Positions 1 to 12,229 of a DNA stretch of 64,000 nt are shown here, piece after piece. The notes beneath the pieces are model-generated. The model worked only from the letters and a program-made list of their open reading frames with translations, had not been told where the DNA came from and searched no databases. The position numbers were made by a program, and so were the translations under genes. Positions within the stretch are counted from its first letter, which is position 1, and every line of letters starts with the position of its first letter. Source of the stretch: Axinella damicornis (taxonomy: Eukaryota > Porifera > Demospongiae > Axinellida > Axinellidae); assembly GCA_963931865.1 (NCBI GenBank), contig OZ007517.1, positions 4,663,707 through 4,727,706 on the forward strand, written 5' to 3'.

Positions 1-702
1 TGTCAGGTGTTCAATCTCTGGTACTCACCTTGGTTGTGACACACATTTCCTTCTTCTTAGCACAGGAAACAGAGACCATGCAGCTCCTCTTTGATCAACG
101 GTAACTGTGTGGGAAGATTATGATCAGTAGCATCTCTTGGCACAACAGGTGAAGAAGCTGTTAGCTGCATGTACCAACCAGTAGAATAGCCCAGCCCCTT
201 GAGACCCTCTTTAATGGCAGCAAGATGGTGATCAACTGTGTGACGCTCTCCTTTGTCGATGGAAACTGTGGAGGAAAATTGTAGCACCTCGCATGTTCAT
301 CAGTTTTTGGACTCACCATGAAATCTGTTTGGTGCAAACCTCAAGCTTCTTTGTGCATACACGGTACTCCAATCCGTTTCCTCGCTTCCTGAGTTTAATA
401 AACACCGTAAGTTTACTAAACATGAACACTTGATACAAAATTATGTAAACATTTTTAAGTCACTGTTCCATTTCTTCTTGCATATCTGAACTGAACTTGG
501 CCAGTGTCAAGCAGTTTATCTTCTCAATAACAGCATGTTTTTCCTCCGACTACAATCTTAGACGTTGATGCGGTAGCTGTGAGAGCCATTGCATTATGTT
601 CGTTGGAACAATTGAGCGTATCTCAGAGATACAGCCATACTCAGTCAGCCCTGAAGTTAGCCCCTGAACGATAGAGAATAGTAGGCTGTCATGCTCATGA
701 CT

Positions 703-1069
703 CTGTGTATCCATTCACTCGCATTTGTCGTACATGTATCTCCACTGCCAGAACATCAAAACTCGGGATCACGTAGCGAAACGACGGCCCCATGGAGTGA
801 CAGCCCCTAAGTAATTTTGACACAGATGTTGAACAGCTTTCCTATGTCAAACCATATTTATCTCATCACCATTGGATTGTTCACCTCGACTAAGGTCGCA
901 TCCTTGATCTCCATGCGGACTGGATACATGCGACTAAATAATGGAACAACGATGTCAAACATACGCTCTTCTCCTGATGTGCTGTATCCCTTCACTCATT
1001 TTTATCATTATCTCCACTGCCAGAGCGTTGAAACTCGGGATCACGTAGCGAAACGACGGCCCCAGTGAC
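703..1069. repeat. local direct duplication, two units about 280 bp apart
   Basis: A segment of about 90-100 bp occurs at 703-801 and again at 981-1069. Both copies contain the shared core CTCGGGATCACGTAGCGAAA followed by CGACGGCCCCA, and both are preceded by the words ATCTCCACTGCCAGA. The intervening sequence is partly similar. This is a small, diverged tandem duplication inside what looks like transposon-derived sequence. Confidence 0.75.
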
Positions 1070-1473
1070 AACACACAAACACAATCATTGGGTGTGTTGT
1101 CCACAGAAGGGTGAAATAGCGGCCGCGAAGACCTTTTGAGTGAAGTAGACACCTGAGACACCAGACACAGCTTCCTTAGTACATCGGTGGAGGGCCTAAG
1201 CTTTGAGTCATGTGTTATTTCATGCAGCCTTTGGAGCATGATGATGTTCTGTCCGATCCCCCTGGTCATGACAGTGATGTACAGATGACCAATATGACCA
1301 TGGTTCCAAGAATCAAAAGGCCTAAAGATTATTTGCAAAACAAATTCGGAAGTAGGATTAGACAAAATCCTTCTGTGAGACTTGTGAACGTTTATAGCCT
1401 GTTCTAGTGTACACCTTTGCCTGTCCCCAAACACGCTCCATGGGGTTAAGTTCGCGGTGAAACTTTGAGGCAA
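955..1473 (-). CDS. unrecognised open frame, 172 codons, probably mobile-element remnant
   Basis: The minus-strand frame has 172 codons from an ATG near 1473. It is longer than expected by chance here, but I do not recognise a family. It includes a compact motif, FRPFDSWNHGHIGHLY, with aromatic, His and Gly residues that look like real protein. The frame overlaps the local direct duplication at its 3' end, and an OB-fold-like remnant lies upstream on the same strand at 1735-2198. The two may be pieces of one decayed element. No splice sites or promoter were identified. Treat it as hypothetical; it could be a chance frame. Confidence 0.3.
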   Translation of the reverse strand: MPQSFTANLTPWSVFGDRQRCTLEQAINVHKSHRRILSNPTSEFVLQIIFRPFDSWNHGHIGHLYITVMTRGIGQNIIMLQRLHEITHDSKLRPSTDVLRKLCLVSQVSTSLKRSSRPLFHPSVDNTPNDCVCVLSLGPSFRYVIPSFNALAVEIMIKMSEGIQHIRRRAYV

Positions 1474-1734
1474 ACAGCACCTTACAGTAGAATAGTTTTC
1501 TGCTACTGCCTCATCAGTACTTCGTGGTTTGCAAGAGCTGTGCGCATATCATCAGCTGCCATGGTGGCAGTAGTAACGTACACAGCACCTTCATTCCCTT
1601 TGGAACCCCGGCCCATCGTGAGCAACAAGTGTCTGGCGCCGTCCTGCCCAGGCTAAGTCATGCATCTTCGGCTGCATTCCTCCAGAATTTCACACTGTCG
1701 GTTTCAATGCGCACTCCACTAGTTGCAATGAGGA

Positions 1735-2198
1735 TCATTTCTGGCAAGTTTCATCGGCACTGTTGGGTATCACTTTCCCACTGTATACAGGGCACATTTT
1801 GTAGCTGTGGACTTCTTTCATTTTCTCATCCTCAATTTTCAGTTTACTGGCATTTAATAGTAGGTACTGTTGTCTTGGCAACATTACCAATGTCTGGATT
1901 TCTTTGACTGTTGACTCGTCTGTACGAAATGATAAAGTGTAGTTGCCGTTATATTCTCGGACAATGAGTTTGTTGATATGTACCATTTGAGGCATCCGAT
2001 ACGCCACAAGCCCAAGGAGCAGTTCGCGGTGTCATCAGTGATTACAAGGTCTTGGATTTTCTTTCCTGTACCAACTACCTCACGAAGCTGTAAGTCAATC
2101 ACTCGATCAAGACTTTTGTGTAGTCCATTGGTGAGAAATTTCAATTTGAGTCGAGCTATTGAATTTGCATGGTGACTTAGTAGACCTTTGTTCAGCAT
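1735..2198 (-). pseudogene. degraded OB-fold, RPA-like protein of transposon type
   Basis: Two overlapping minus-strand frames (1884-2198, then 1735-2007) together read like one protein with a frameshift near 2000. Upstream is VGTGKKIQDLVITDDTANC, with the beta-strand pattern of an OB-fold (conserved Asp, then Thr/Ser and a small hydrophobic strand). Downstream is LIVREYNGNYTLSFRTDES, matching the 'VREYxGxxYLs' strand seen in OB-fold proteins that are multi-copy in cnidarian and sponge genomes. A later CPVYSGKVIP...C segment looks like a half zinc-binding motif. The frameshift and loss of the second Cys pair indicate decay. Family recall is from memory; a profile search would settle it. Confidence 0.45.
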
Positions 2199-3617
2199 CT
2201 TTCTGTAGCCTCTCCTCCCTTCTCTGTGGAGACTGTGTTTGACCCTTAGTACGTAGCTTCCAATCGAGCTCCGCAGCCGTTCTTCTCTTTGTTGTGGAGA
2301 CTCTAATTTACGCTTTCTGATGACATGTGTAACTTACATGTATTACGCTTTTTCTCTTCTTTAATTCTGCTTTCTTCCTGGCCGTGTTTTAAGCCTCATA
2401 AGACAATGATTACTTTTATGTGCATTGACATGGTATATATGTAGCTACCGATTTAATTTGAGCCTATGGCCGGATCCCTTACAAATACGGTACCAGGCAA
2501 AAGTATGGGAACAGGCTTGCCTGTTGCCTCTAGCCTTTAGCCATGAGCCTTTGCCACCGACTTGAACCGGGCAGAGCCATATGAGCAATAGCCTGAACTG
2601 TGCTGCAAATTGCCGGCTGCCTCCTGCCTGCTTGCGTATAGTGCATGGTTGACAGTCATTTCTCTGCCCTGACCGTGATGCAGACAAGCCTTCCAGTGCT
2701 TAATTTAACTTAATTAAGGGGCATGCTGTTTATCATAATTATAGAATCTGATGTGTTTTGGGAAGCTCTACATGAGCGGCTGCTGTCACTGCAGACAAGG
2801 GCTAAGCATCAATGGCACGCCCAATGTTATATTTTCGCTGCATGTGCTTGCTGTACATAGTGACAGGATAGCCGCCGTAGACATGACAACTACCTGGTCA
2901 TCATATTTCTTGCGCATAGAAATTGACTCAGTACAGCAACCTTACTCAACATTAATTATAATTGAGAACTTATTGTCAACAAGCACATCAAATACCTCTC
3001 TTGTAATTCTCACTGGAACTGCAGTGAGCTGGTTGATGATGTCCCAATTCTAAAGTACGAAGAGCGTGAGTAGCTAGTTTCTGGTGCAGGAGGTGCACAG
3101 AATTAAGCCTTTACAAATATGCTGTGTATCCTTCCCAAAAACGAGAGCACTTTTCTTGAGTGAGATGGCTGATAAATTTTCAGTGGACAATTTACTTCTG
3201 CCATGCCCTTTATGTGACCTTGGTGACTATTTTAGCACTGTTTACCTGGTCAAATTCCAGTCTCATGATTTATTTTAAAATTCAGCATGATTGTGCTTCC
3301 GTGCACTTTGAGCGGGCGTGCACATGAGTATCCTGTAACCTACATGTACGTATAGTAACCTCCATGAGAGTAGAACTCAGTGGTTAATTATGTTGTTATC
3401 ATTCTTACATCCTTACATGCAATTCTGCTGTTTGTTAGTGTAAGCCATTATAGCATGTCTTGACTATAATTTTGCCATCGTCCAGTGTTGGACTTCCCGA
3501 TATGGTGTAATTTACAACAATCCTACTATGTATATATATGTGGTGTTATGTTGTCTGATGTTCCCATGCCATGTATTGATTGAACTTAAGACGTTATTTT
3601 TCTATTGTTTTATTTAG
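2199..3617. other. no recognisable gene upstream of the large coiled-coil exon
   Basis: Short frames of 64-100 codons exist (for example 2751-3053 and 3084-3278, plus strand), but none has a recognisable motif. The stretch ends in a pyrimidine-rich tract and an acceptor, TTTTATTTAG, at 3608-3617. It is most likely intron or 5' flank of the next exon. No promoter was identified. Confidence 0.5.
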
Positions 3618-6600
3618 GTTCAACAGGCCTGTAAAGGAGATGAGTGAATTATCACTGAGAGCACGGGCACAATCTTCCCAGCTTCCCTCTGGGAGCCCGT
3701 CCCATGGAACTGGAGCTAAACTCTCCCCCCAGAAGCACCGAAAAATAGTACTTGTGGATGAGGCACTTCATTCTGCGAAATCACAAGCAGAGAAGCATGT
3801 CAGCTCAACTACGTCCTCCAAGTCTGATCTCACATCACCTCCTGTGGAAGTGGAGCGAACCAAGAAGTCTAGTACTTCAAGTCTGCACAGTGATTACTCT
3901 AACTCTCACCAGTCTGTCCTCCATCTCGGCTTCAATTCTGATTTTCATTTGCCCTTTTCACCCTTTTCTCCCAGTGGGAGCGCACGTAGCAGCACTAGCT
4001 CGCTCCTTGGCAGTGCATCGAATGTCTCCAGTTTGTTTGTTGCTCCCTCCTCTGAACGAAAGCTCCTGGATGACCTGAAGAGGCAGATTACATCCAGTGC
4101 ATTACGGATTGTGCAGCTTGAAAAGGAAGTCAAACAAATCCCAAAGCTTACCAGTCAAGTTAGTGAGCTTGAGCAGGAGAAAGAGAAGCTGGGAAATGAC
4201 CTGCTTGATAACCAGGAAGTTGTGCAGACTCTAAAGCAACGTGTTTCTGTACTGCATGAGCAAAATGGTCAGCTGGCAAAGCTAGTGCAAACTCAGAAGG
4301 GTGGCAGCAGTGAAGTACTTGCAATGAGAAACGCATTGGTTGCCAGTTTGACCCAGTTGAAGCAGCTTCAGGAACAAGTGAATACCATTCCAGGGCTAAA
4401 GCAGCAGGCGACTACCCTGACAGAGGAAATCACCATGTTGAAGAGCAAGGAATCAGAAAGAGCCAAAATTTTCCCAGTGGAATTACCGGAAGGAGTGGAA
4501 CCTTCTGACTACAGGTCTCTCTTCGAAGAAACCTCCCAGCTGAGGTACACAAACCAGAAACTAATGGGTGAAATGAAGGGAGTGGAACAGCAACTCTCAT
4601 CTGTGTCAGCTTTATGCGATGGACTCAAGAAGAGAATGGAGAGTTATGAGAGCTCACAAGCCGTTGTGGGTCCATTGCAGGAACGAATCAAACGACTGGA
4701 GAAGGAGAAGGATGACTTGTACCAAGAGATCATAGATGTTAGATCGCACCACGAAGACTCTGCTGACTTTGAGACAGCTCACTTAAGCCAAGAGGTAGCT
4801 GTACTGAAAAGGGTGAATAGCAAGCTTCGTGGCCGGATGGAGCATGTGAAAATTGAATCTCGACAGCAGAAGGAGCAGCTTATCCTCAAGCTTTTTGAAA
4901 TGGAAGCTCTAAACGTGAGAGCACACAAGTGTGAGCTAGAAAGGCAGGTGCTCGCGCTGGATCTTCACTCCGCCTCCCACTCCCAACATTTGGATAGAGA
5001 CTCACCCGATCAGCTTGAAGTTGAAATGCAGGGTGCACCCCCAGAGTCAAAAATTCAGATGATAAAGCTGCAGGAGCTCAGAGTACATTCTGAACAGTCT
5101 CAGGTTTTGATGCAAATGCTGCTGACTGAGAAGGAGGAATTGGAAAGAAAGGTGGGTGAGCTGAATGGAAGGCTGGAGGAGAAGGGTGTTGTAGACTTGG
5201 AAAAACGACTCGAAGTTGCAGAAAGCAAACTGAGCCTTGCAAGGGAAAAGATATCCCGTCAAGAAAGAGAGCTGCGTGCAGCTGCTGGCTCTAGCACAAA
5301 ACCACCTTCACTTGCGTCAGAAAATGAAAAGCTCAGAGGGAAAGTAGCTCAGCTTGAGTTAGCCTGCAGGCAATATTCAAAGTTAGCGGAAACCCGAAAA
5401 CAGATGGAGGAGAACGTTCGGAGACACGATAGCCTGATACGCAACCTGGAAAAGGCAAAGGAGGAGAAACGAAAGTCCGAGAAGAAGTATAAAGACTGCA
5501 AAGAGAAGGTCCGTTTGCTGGCAAGCAAGTTAGCGGGATCAGTAAAACTATTGACTGATTTCCAAATGCAGAGTGCTACACTCCAGGAACAGCTGGATCA
5601 GGCGAAGTCAAACATGAGGGCCCTGAGAGAGGAATATGCCTCGGTAAAAGCCAGGCTTGAGGTAGCTGAAACTGAACAGGAAATGGACCGCAAAAGTGGA
5701 GCTTCAACTGGTCTTGCTGTTGGGAATGAGGAGTTGAAATTAGCAAATGCCCAGACTGCGCAATTGCATTTGCTGACAGATGAATCCAACCAGAAGGTCC
5801 AGAGCTCACTGGTTGAAGTTAGCAAAGAAAGGGATGATTTGAGACAAACCTTGGAATCAGTAAGGCCGAAAGCTGCACACGATCAGTCTCAGTATCAGCA
5901 CCTCCAATCACAGAAGCTGGACCTCGCTGTTGAAAATGGCAGACTACATGAAAAGATCCAACAGCTATCGGACGATCTATCCAAAGTTGTCTCGGAAAAG
6001 TCTGTGTTGGAATCCAAGTTGAGACATTTGTCCGCTGAGACATCATTGTCTGCTCAACAGAGTGCTGAATTTCAGGCTGCGAGGGAGAGAATCGAAGAAG
6101 AGCTCAAATTGAAAACTGCAGATGTCAGGACAATGGTACAAAGCACTGCCGAGCTCAAGAAGCAGCTGAGTGCAAGTCAAGCACTTGAGACGCAGCATGC
6201 AGAGAAACTGAATGTCCTGCAGTCTGATCTGGATCATGCTGAGGAAGCAGTGGACAAAGTGTCCAGGCAGAGAGAGGACATTTCAAAGCAGTTAGTGAAA
6301 TGCAGTGCCCAGGTGTCTTCATTAGAAAAAGATGTTGTTCAGAGGGATACTGAAATTGATTGCCTCAAGAAGCAACTGGGTAGCGCTAGCCACCAGTTGA
6401 AACAGCTTCATATCCAATTCAGCGACGTTACCAAACACTTACAAGAGGAAACAAAGCAACGAAATCTTGCTGAGAACGAATTGGTAGTGCTGAGAACTGG
6501 TGAGTTGCAGAGGCTTCGTTCTGAGCTAAAAGGTGCTTCCGGAGAGAGTGAAAAGTTAGCAGCTGACCTTGAGAAGTCTACAAGTCAGCTCCGAAGTGTG

Positions 6601-7772
6601 GAGAGAGCAGTAGAGGTGAAGGCAGGTGAAGTGATGTCACTGAAGCAACAGTTGGCCGCTGCTAAAAGTGATGTCACCCAAGAGCTGGAAGAGACAAAGA
6701 ATAAACTGAGCAAGTCCGGAGAGAGGATAGCATCCTTGGAACAGCAGCTTGAACACCTGCAGGTAACGCATCGGCAGGTGGAGTCAGAACATAAAAGGAT
6801 CAAAGAAGCTGCTGAACGAACAGAAGCTGAAAAAAATTGTTTCAAGGTCGAATCTGAGAACTTCAAACAGCAGGAGAAGGAACTGGAACAGCTGCGAAGG
6901 ACCTCACAGAGATTGTCAGATGAGACCGAGGGTTACAGAGCTACTGTCAAAAGCTTGCAGAGACAAATAGATGAAGCTGAAACCAGGGAAATTGAGCATG
7001 AAATTCTGAAGCAGAAGATCCAACGACTAGAAACAACTTTGAGCGACTCCTCTCAGTTGAAACATGACAACCAGGCACTGCTCAAGATGCTGCAGGAGAC
7101 AGTAAGAGAACTACCGAGTTTCACGAGTGAAGCAAACAGATCGTTGCAGGAAGAGAACTTGCGTCTTGAGCAGCAAGTATCTGTCCTGAGCCAGTGGAAC
7201 GACAAGCAACGTCAAGAGATTGAGATGCTGGAGAGACGGGTGGAGGGGATGGAGAGCCAGAAGCACCAGCTTGTGATGGAGCTAATGGAGAGAGAGAATC
7301 ATGAGCAAGAGAATCGGCAGCTCAAGCAAGAGCTGAAGGAGGTTGAAATGGAAGTTAACACTCTGCGTCGACAGGTGAGAGCAGACTTGCACGAAGAGAT
7401 GCAAGTGAAGCTTGAAACGCAGACCCAGCTGCTCTCAGTTTTCAATGCCCACAACTCATCACTTCAGAAGCAGGTTGAAGACCTTCAGGGCCAAGTACGA
7501 GGACTAGGAGGCAGCCTTGAACGAGATAAGCCTGTTTCCCCTCCCCCAATGCCAGATGTGATGCTAACACTCCATGGTAGTGGCGAAATGCGACAGCGTA
7601 CTGTTTCAGAGCTGGGGAGGGAGAATGACAGCCTTAAGCAGAGGATCAAGAGGCTGCAGGGAGAGCTGGTGAAGGTGCAGGATATCTCAGCTAGTGTGCG
7701 TAGGCGCAGCTCCATCGTCTTTGCGATTTCCTCCACTCCCATAGCGCCAGTGAATGAAGAAATTCAAATCAA
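3618..7772 (+). CDS. giant single exon encoding a long coiled-coil protein, likely start at 3640
   Basis: One uninterrupted frame encodes about 1,377 residues from the ATG at 3640, which lies 22 bp after an acceptor (TATTTAG, 3611-3617). The earlier in-frame ATG at 3580 is in the presumed intron, so 3640 is preferred. Residues 1-135 are Ser/Thr/Pro-rich and disordered (for example TKKSSTSSLHSDYS). From about residue 140 to 1330 the sequence is nearly continuous heptad coiled coil rich in Leu, Glu, Lys and Gln, with few prolines, as in golgins, myosin-like rods or scaffold proteins. Near the C-terminus, RRRSS is a basophilic-kinase-type site. The exon ends in a strong donor (AA|GTGAGT at 7772/7773), two bases into a codon, so the protein continues in another exon. 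No KN motif, kinase or membrane segment is visible. A KANK-type ankyrin region follows on the same strand, so this could be the 5' part of that gene. It could equally be a separate scaffold gene. Confidence 0.85.
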
Positions 7773-8125
7773 GTGAGTTAGACTTACTGGCATGGCTTAC
7801 CTGTCCACATGTCTGCAACAGAAGCACAGCATGTGGTACTTTTTTTTCTATGAAAATTCTTGCTTTAAAGGCAAAGGACACACAATAGCATTTAGCTAAT
7901 ATAGAAGTGAGCCCTAGTTGTACAATGTTTATATTATGTCACATTCGGATATTGGATTCTAGATCGAGTTCGTGCAGCAACAGGCGTGGGAGCAATCGGA
8001 ATCCAGGAACAGTTTAAGCATGATCATAAAAATCCTGTATTCTACGTTACGTATACGCCTTTGAATTCTGAACAATGCATGAACATTGTAGTTTTCCATG
8101 GAAACCTGCTTGTTAACTACGGTGC
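7773..8125. other. intron or intergenic sequence, nothing recognised
   Basis: This sequence follows the GTGAGT donor at 7773. It contains no frame with recognisable motifs and no clear repeat before the inverted-repeat element that starts near 8126. Confidence 0.5.
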
Positions 8126-8250
8126 ATGGAAAACCTGAAGTGACGGATTACGGAGCACGGACTACAACACCAGAAGTGGGTGGGACTTCACACGTAGCTC
8201 ATTGCTGTGACGCACGCACCGACAGCCTGCCATGCGTCAGTGGGCTGGTC

Positions 8251-8363
8251 TAGCCTCATTCCCAGGCCTTCTACACCTCCAGCTTTGATCGCTTGCACTG
8301 TTTTTGCATACAGTAACTGCAAGCGCAAGCGATCAGAAACTGCAGAGTCTGGGAACGAGGCTA
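8251..8363. mobile_element. hairpin MITE with 8-bp target duplication
   Basis: The arms are TAGCCTCATTCCCAGGCC on the left and GGGAACGAGGCTA on the right, with GATCGCTTGC / GCAAGCGATC pairing inside, so the whole element folds into one hairpin. It is flanked by GGCTGGTC at 8243-8250 and again at 8364-8371. Related hairpins occur at 27130-27236 and 41705-41811. It is nested inside the MULE remnant. Confidence 0.8.
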
Positions 8364-8479
8364 GGCTGGTCTGCATCGCGCAGTCCATAGGCCATGTTTT
8401 TCTGCCCTTTGACTGCCCCTCCACGTAGGATCTTGCGCGGACACTGGGCTAGCGAGCTGTCGGTGCGTCACAGCAATGA

Positions 8480-8901
8480 GCTACGCGACTATATTAAATA
8501 TAGCCGTGAGTGCTGAGGCCAGATGTCTGCACAGAGCTGCCGGACTGCTCCTTTTTCAACACGACAAAATTCAGTTGAGTCCCGCTTCGGTTTCAGTGCA
8601 GCGAGTTTGTCATGGAAATCATCCTCACTTGAAGCATGCACCAAACCAAGAAATGGTACACGTCATCTTTGTAACCGAATATGTCATTCAGAATTTGTCT
8701 CACACCCTCATCTGCTATGTTCAGATCTCTTCGTAACTTCTCCTCAACGTTGTCTTTCACATGCTTGAAACAACGCAGGTGAGTTGCATTTGTGAAGGTG
8801 TTGTGTACTGCATTGTACAATGCCTTTTCACCAGTACCAACGCTGAGGAAATTATGCAAGGATGACTTCATTCCAATGATCGCCTCCCCCGTAGTTGCCA
8901 T
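8480..8901 (-). pseudogene. MULE-type transposase fragment
   Basis: The minus-strand frame from 8901 reads SVGTGEKALYNAVHNTF and then THLRCFKHVKDNVEEKL. This resembles the 'GTDGE..L..A....FP.A.HLRCF.H...N...KL' block of MULE-type transposases that are common in sponge and cnidarian genomes. The frame shifts near 8630. In the next frame, DDFHDKLAALK continues the family pattern down to about 8480. The N-terminal half, with the first catalytic Asp, and the C-terminal zinc finger are missing. It is a dead remnant within inverted ends. Confidence 0.6.
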
Positions 8902-9100
8902 ACGTCAGGCGCAGGAGGGGTATGTAGACAAAGGGCAGAACGAGATCTAGATGTCTACGTGGAGAGACTGACAGTGATCAATACGCAATGCAGACAGCCC
9001 ACCACATGCACATGGCATCACATGAAGTCCTGCCGCATCACACGAAGTCCCGCCCACTTCCAGTGTTGTAGTCCGTAATCCGTAATTCCGCATTTTCCAT

Positions 9101-10375
9101 TCATTGGCTTAACTATTATTGGTGGAGTACATTAAATTAAGAATACCGCTGAATGAATAACATAATATAATATGACCCAGCGTGTGTACATCAGATTATT
9201 ACTCATCTGGACTTATGTACCAACCGTACCATTGTGCTTTCAGTTCCAACTGTGTGCACTAAACAAGGCAAACAAATGCTAAGGAATGTTATGTTGTGTC
9301 CCACGCATGCATGGTGGACAGGTTGCTATGGACACCAACCAGACTGCACTCCTGCATTCCAACGTACACCTGGTGCTCAGCATTGCTTGAGTGAAGTAAC
9401 AAGAAGTTGAATGAATTAGATGTGGTCAGCTTGTCAACCAAGGGATGCCTTCTAAATTCAACTATCCGCAATGGCCTTACTTTTGGTTTCTACAAACTCT
9501 TCCAAGCAAGGTGCCAATTCTAGCAGCTTTGAAACCAAAGGTGGATCTGAAGATGATACGTACCATAGCCATTGGTGCTAGCAAATAGAACTGGGAGGTG
9601 TGGTCAACTCTTGCAGATCTGCTGACAGGCATATGTATACGGTCGAATTGTAAACTCGCACCACTCATCAGCTGCCATTGTTCTGTATTTCTACAGTGTT
9701 CCACCTGAATTACTGCTCCCCTGTTCCCTGCTCTCTGATGCCCTCACCTCTGACCCCAATTTGGATAACCCACCAGCTGTAAGCCCATTCCTGTGCATAT
9801 TAGCTTGCCAGTTCAATTTACTAACTTGCTAGTCTATGGCAACTTTTTGCTGCGTCCTTTATTGCACAAGGTAAATGTTGAGGTTGGAATATCAGAACAC
9901 TACTGGACTCTGTTGCCTTCTTTCCTTTCATGTTTCAAGGGGATTGGTACTGAGATTAGATTTGGCCGATGTGGTCAGCATGTCATGCTTATGCCGGGTT
10001 TACCAGGTAACTATGAGTGCTGGAACGTAGGAACCAGCAGTGGAACACAAAATGCACTGGAAGTAAGCAGGAAGCAGTAGTGTAGGATCAAGACAGCTTC
10101 CAGCTATGAGCTTTTAGTAGCAGCACAATTAACTCTGTTCAATAATCCCAGTAAGTAAACCTGACCTGGCCCTGACCACAGTGTGATTCAGTGCGATTTT
10201 GGGCATGTGATTTCCTCTAGACTTGATCCAAGTCAGATTAGTGTTGTCCTAAGAGACACACACAGCATCCATCACTATCTCTCTAATTAGCTCCTGTACA
10301 CAAATGAGTTCAAGTCTAGGTCAAAGAATAATTTTTTTCCCAGCTATCTGGAACTTAACTTCTCCATGTACTGTA
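9101..10375. other. non-coding stretch, nothing recognised
   Basis: Several short frames occur on both strands (for example 9793-10080 plus and 9477-9704 minus), but none shows a domain, signal peptide or splice context that I can support. No tandem or inverted repeat stands out. Confidence 0.4.
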
Positions 10376-10882
10376 GATCGGGAAATTTTCACCGTATTTA
10401 ATTTTCGTCGGTACTGCGAAAATTAAAACACGAAATTTTTCAATGTCGAATATTAATGTGAGTTTTTGTGAATCGAAGTGCAAGTATGGCTTTGCTGCGC
10501 TACCAGAAACCTGTCGATGATGTCCGGATCCTGGAAGATCGCTGAGCCCAAGCGCGCGATCGCGGAAGCGAACTTCTGAAGGCAGTTGGAACCGCGGACT
10601 GAGACAGACGGGTGAAATCTTTTGAGGTAAGTAGCCGATGGCAGTTCCCTCTCTATCAGCGATACGGCATGGGTGTCTGCTGCATTCCCTCGCTCGCGCT
10701 GATCTGACGCTCCAGCTCCTCTCCAATGGCACAACATGGTATCCGGTCCCAGGAACGTGCACGTGTACACGTGAACAAAATTTTCGCGTGGTTTAATTTT
10801 CGGCAGTGGCTTGAATGATGAAAATAGAACGTTGCGAAAAATTAACAGGTGAAATATATTTACCGCGAAATTTTTCCGGATC
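10376..10882. mobile_element. possible MITE with AT-rich inverted ends
   Basis: The left end GATCGGGAAATTTTCACCG and the right end AAATTTTTCCGGATC are inverted, and both are followed inward by TTAATTTTCG-like words. No clean target duplication is visible, so the boundaries are approximate. It resembles in style the element at 13473-14040, whose ends carry CCGGAAAATTTGG. Confidence 0.4.
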
Positions 10883-11204
10883 AATGGTATACGCTGCTGC
10901 CACCGAATCCGACCTTTCTACTTCCATTCTGTTCTGTGTTCCAACATTCTGGCTCTCACTGTCACCTGGGTTCACTAGAACCTACTGTAGCTACCTCCCT
11001 GGCTCACTCCCCCCACACGAACAAAATGGTATGGCTTCATGTGAGAGGTTGGCAAGGGTTGATTGTGCATGACCAGTCTGTGTGTGAAGTTTATCACTGG
11101 ACTACGTAGTCTCGGTACCAGACTCCCTACCCAAAAGGGAAGGGGAGTCTGGGAGAGTTGCATACAGAAAGCCGTTACGGGCTACAGCATAATGATGATA
11201 TGAG

Positions 11205-11274
11205 GGCGCAAATTGAAGTTGATCTCAAGGAGGAGCTAGATGAACAATTGAGTCTCAAACTCCAAGTCCAGGAG
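11205..11274 (+). CDS. candidate coiled-coil exon just upstream of the KANK ankyrin exons
   Basis: In the plus frame starting at 11200 the sequence reads AQIEVDLKEELDEQLSLKLQ, a clear amphipathic helix, then VQE and a possible donor GAG|GTTGCT at 11274/11275. That donor is phase 0 and matches the phase-0 acceptor of the exon at 12230. Two acceptors are possible: GAG at 11204, which fits the phase left by the donor at 7772, and CAG at 11167, which looks stronger but does not fit that phase. The donor is not a strong consensus, and the helix could be a chance frame. Confidence 0.4.
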
Positions 11275-11798
11275 GTTGCTTACTTGGTTTGAGTTGATGG
11301 CTGGTGCTACTGTAACAGTTACATACTATGTACGTAGGCAGTCTTGCAGTCCGTATCACCTACGTAACCTCATTCCCCATTAATGCTCACGTATGTGCTA
11401 CCACCTGGCAGTTGAAGCGAGCATTGGCAGCTAATGGAATAACAAAAACTCTCATCTTCACCACCAAGGTTAGTTTCAACACGATTATGAGTCAGTACAT
11501 GATGGCAATTTCGACAGTGTACATAGTCAGAATCTTGGTGGGCCTCCCTGAGTAGCTCAAACATTACATTATGCAGAACATAATTGCCGAGCGGGAAGCG
11601 AGGCAACTAATCGTGCAGTGTGGAGGTCGAATCTGAGCTAGTGCGACTATATATATATATATTTGTCCGTATCGCAGTGGAAATGGCCCCCGCACGTAAA
11701 TTACGCATTGGACCCCGGCGCGGCCCCCGCGCGCGCGCGTATACAACCCGCACGCGCGTATACAACCCGCACGCGCACTCTCCTTTGTCCTGTACACA

Positions 11799-11996
11799 AT
11801 GGATGAGTATGAGTCAGTTTCTGACAGGAGACGACGATTGACACGGCAAAGAGTGCAGCGACATCGAGGGAGAACTGATGAGGCGAGGAGGGAGACTGCC
11901 AGAGCGGCTGACCGCAAGAGACTTGGCAGGCAGAATGAAGTTAACGTTCAGAGGCTCGCTATCACTCGTGGTTATGTTCTGAAACTGCCAAATTGA
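11799..11996 (+). CDS. short Arg-rich frame, possibly the start of a Helitron-type protein
   Basis: The 65-codon frame MDEYESVSDRRRRLTRQRVQ continues with repeated Arg/Ala/Glu/Asp pairs (DEARRETARAADRKR). Such Arg-rich N-termini are typical of helitron helicase-like proteins in invertebrates. Upstream lies a TATATATATATAT run (11648-11660) and a GC-rich stretch with two copies of GTATACAACCCGCACGCGC (11739-11775). No replication-initiator or helicase motif follows. It lies in the intron upstream of the first KANK exon. Confidence 0.3.
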   Translation: MDEYESVSDRRRRLTRQRVQRHRGRTDEARRETARAADRKRLGRQNEVNVQRLAITRGYVLKLPN

Positions 11997-12229
11997 ATCA
12001 AAGCTTCCCGCGAGGCATCTCTGCGTGGTCAACCACGTATGCACTAGTATTATTTTCCCTACCAGGAGTGTGATGTGAATGACCTATGAAGTGGTGTACA
12101 TACGTACATTGTTGTTCACCATGTTTGTATGATTACTGCTCAAGGTACCTCATACGTTACTGCAGAATTTCCCTTTATAGCATCATACACTTCAATGACT
12201 TGTGTGTTTATTCTTTGTACATCCTATAG

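Larger units (their letters stand above)
8126..9100 (-). mobile_element. MULE-type DNA transposon remnant with inverted ends
   Basis: The ends are inverted repeats. The left arm (8126-8190) contains ATGGAAAA, then GGATTACGG and GGACTACAACACCAGAAGTG. The right arm (9030-9100) holds the matching GTTGTAGTCCGTAATCCG and ends TTTTCCAT. The arms align over roughly 60 bp with indels. A minus-strand MULE-type transposase fragment lies inside (8480-8901), and a smaller hairpin element is inserted at 8251-8363. I could not see a clear target-site duplication, so the outer limits are approximate. Confidence 0.6.

Noticed and set aside
3618..7772. Myosin or kinesin heavy chain tail
   Set aside because: No motor domain lies upstream, and the rod has no 28-residue skip pattern that I could recognise. 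It was left as a generic coiled-coil protein.
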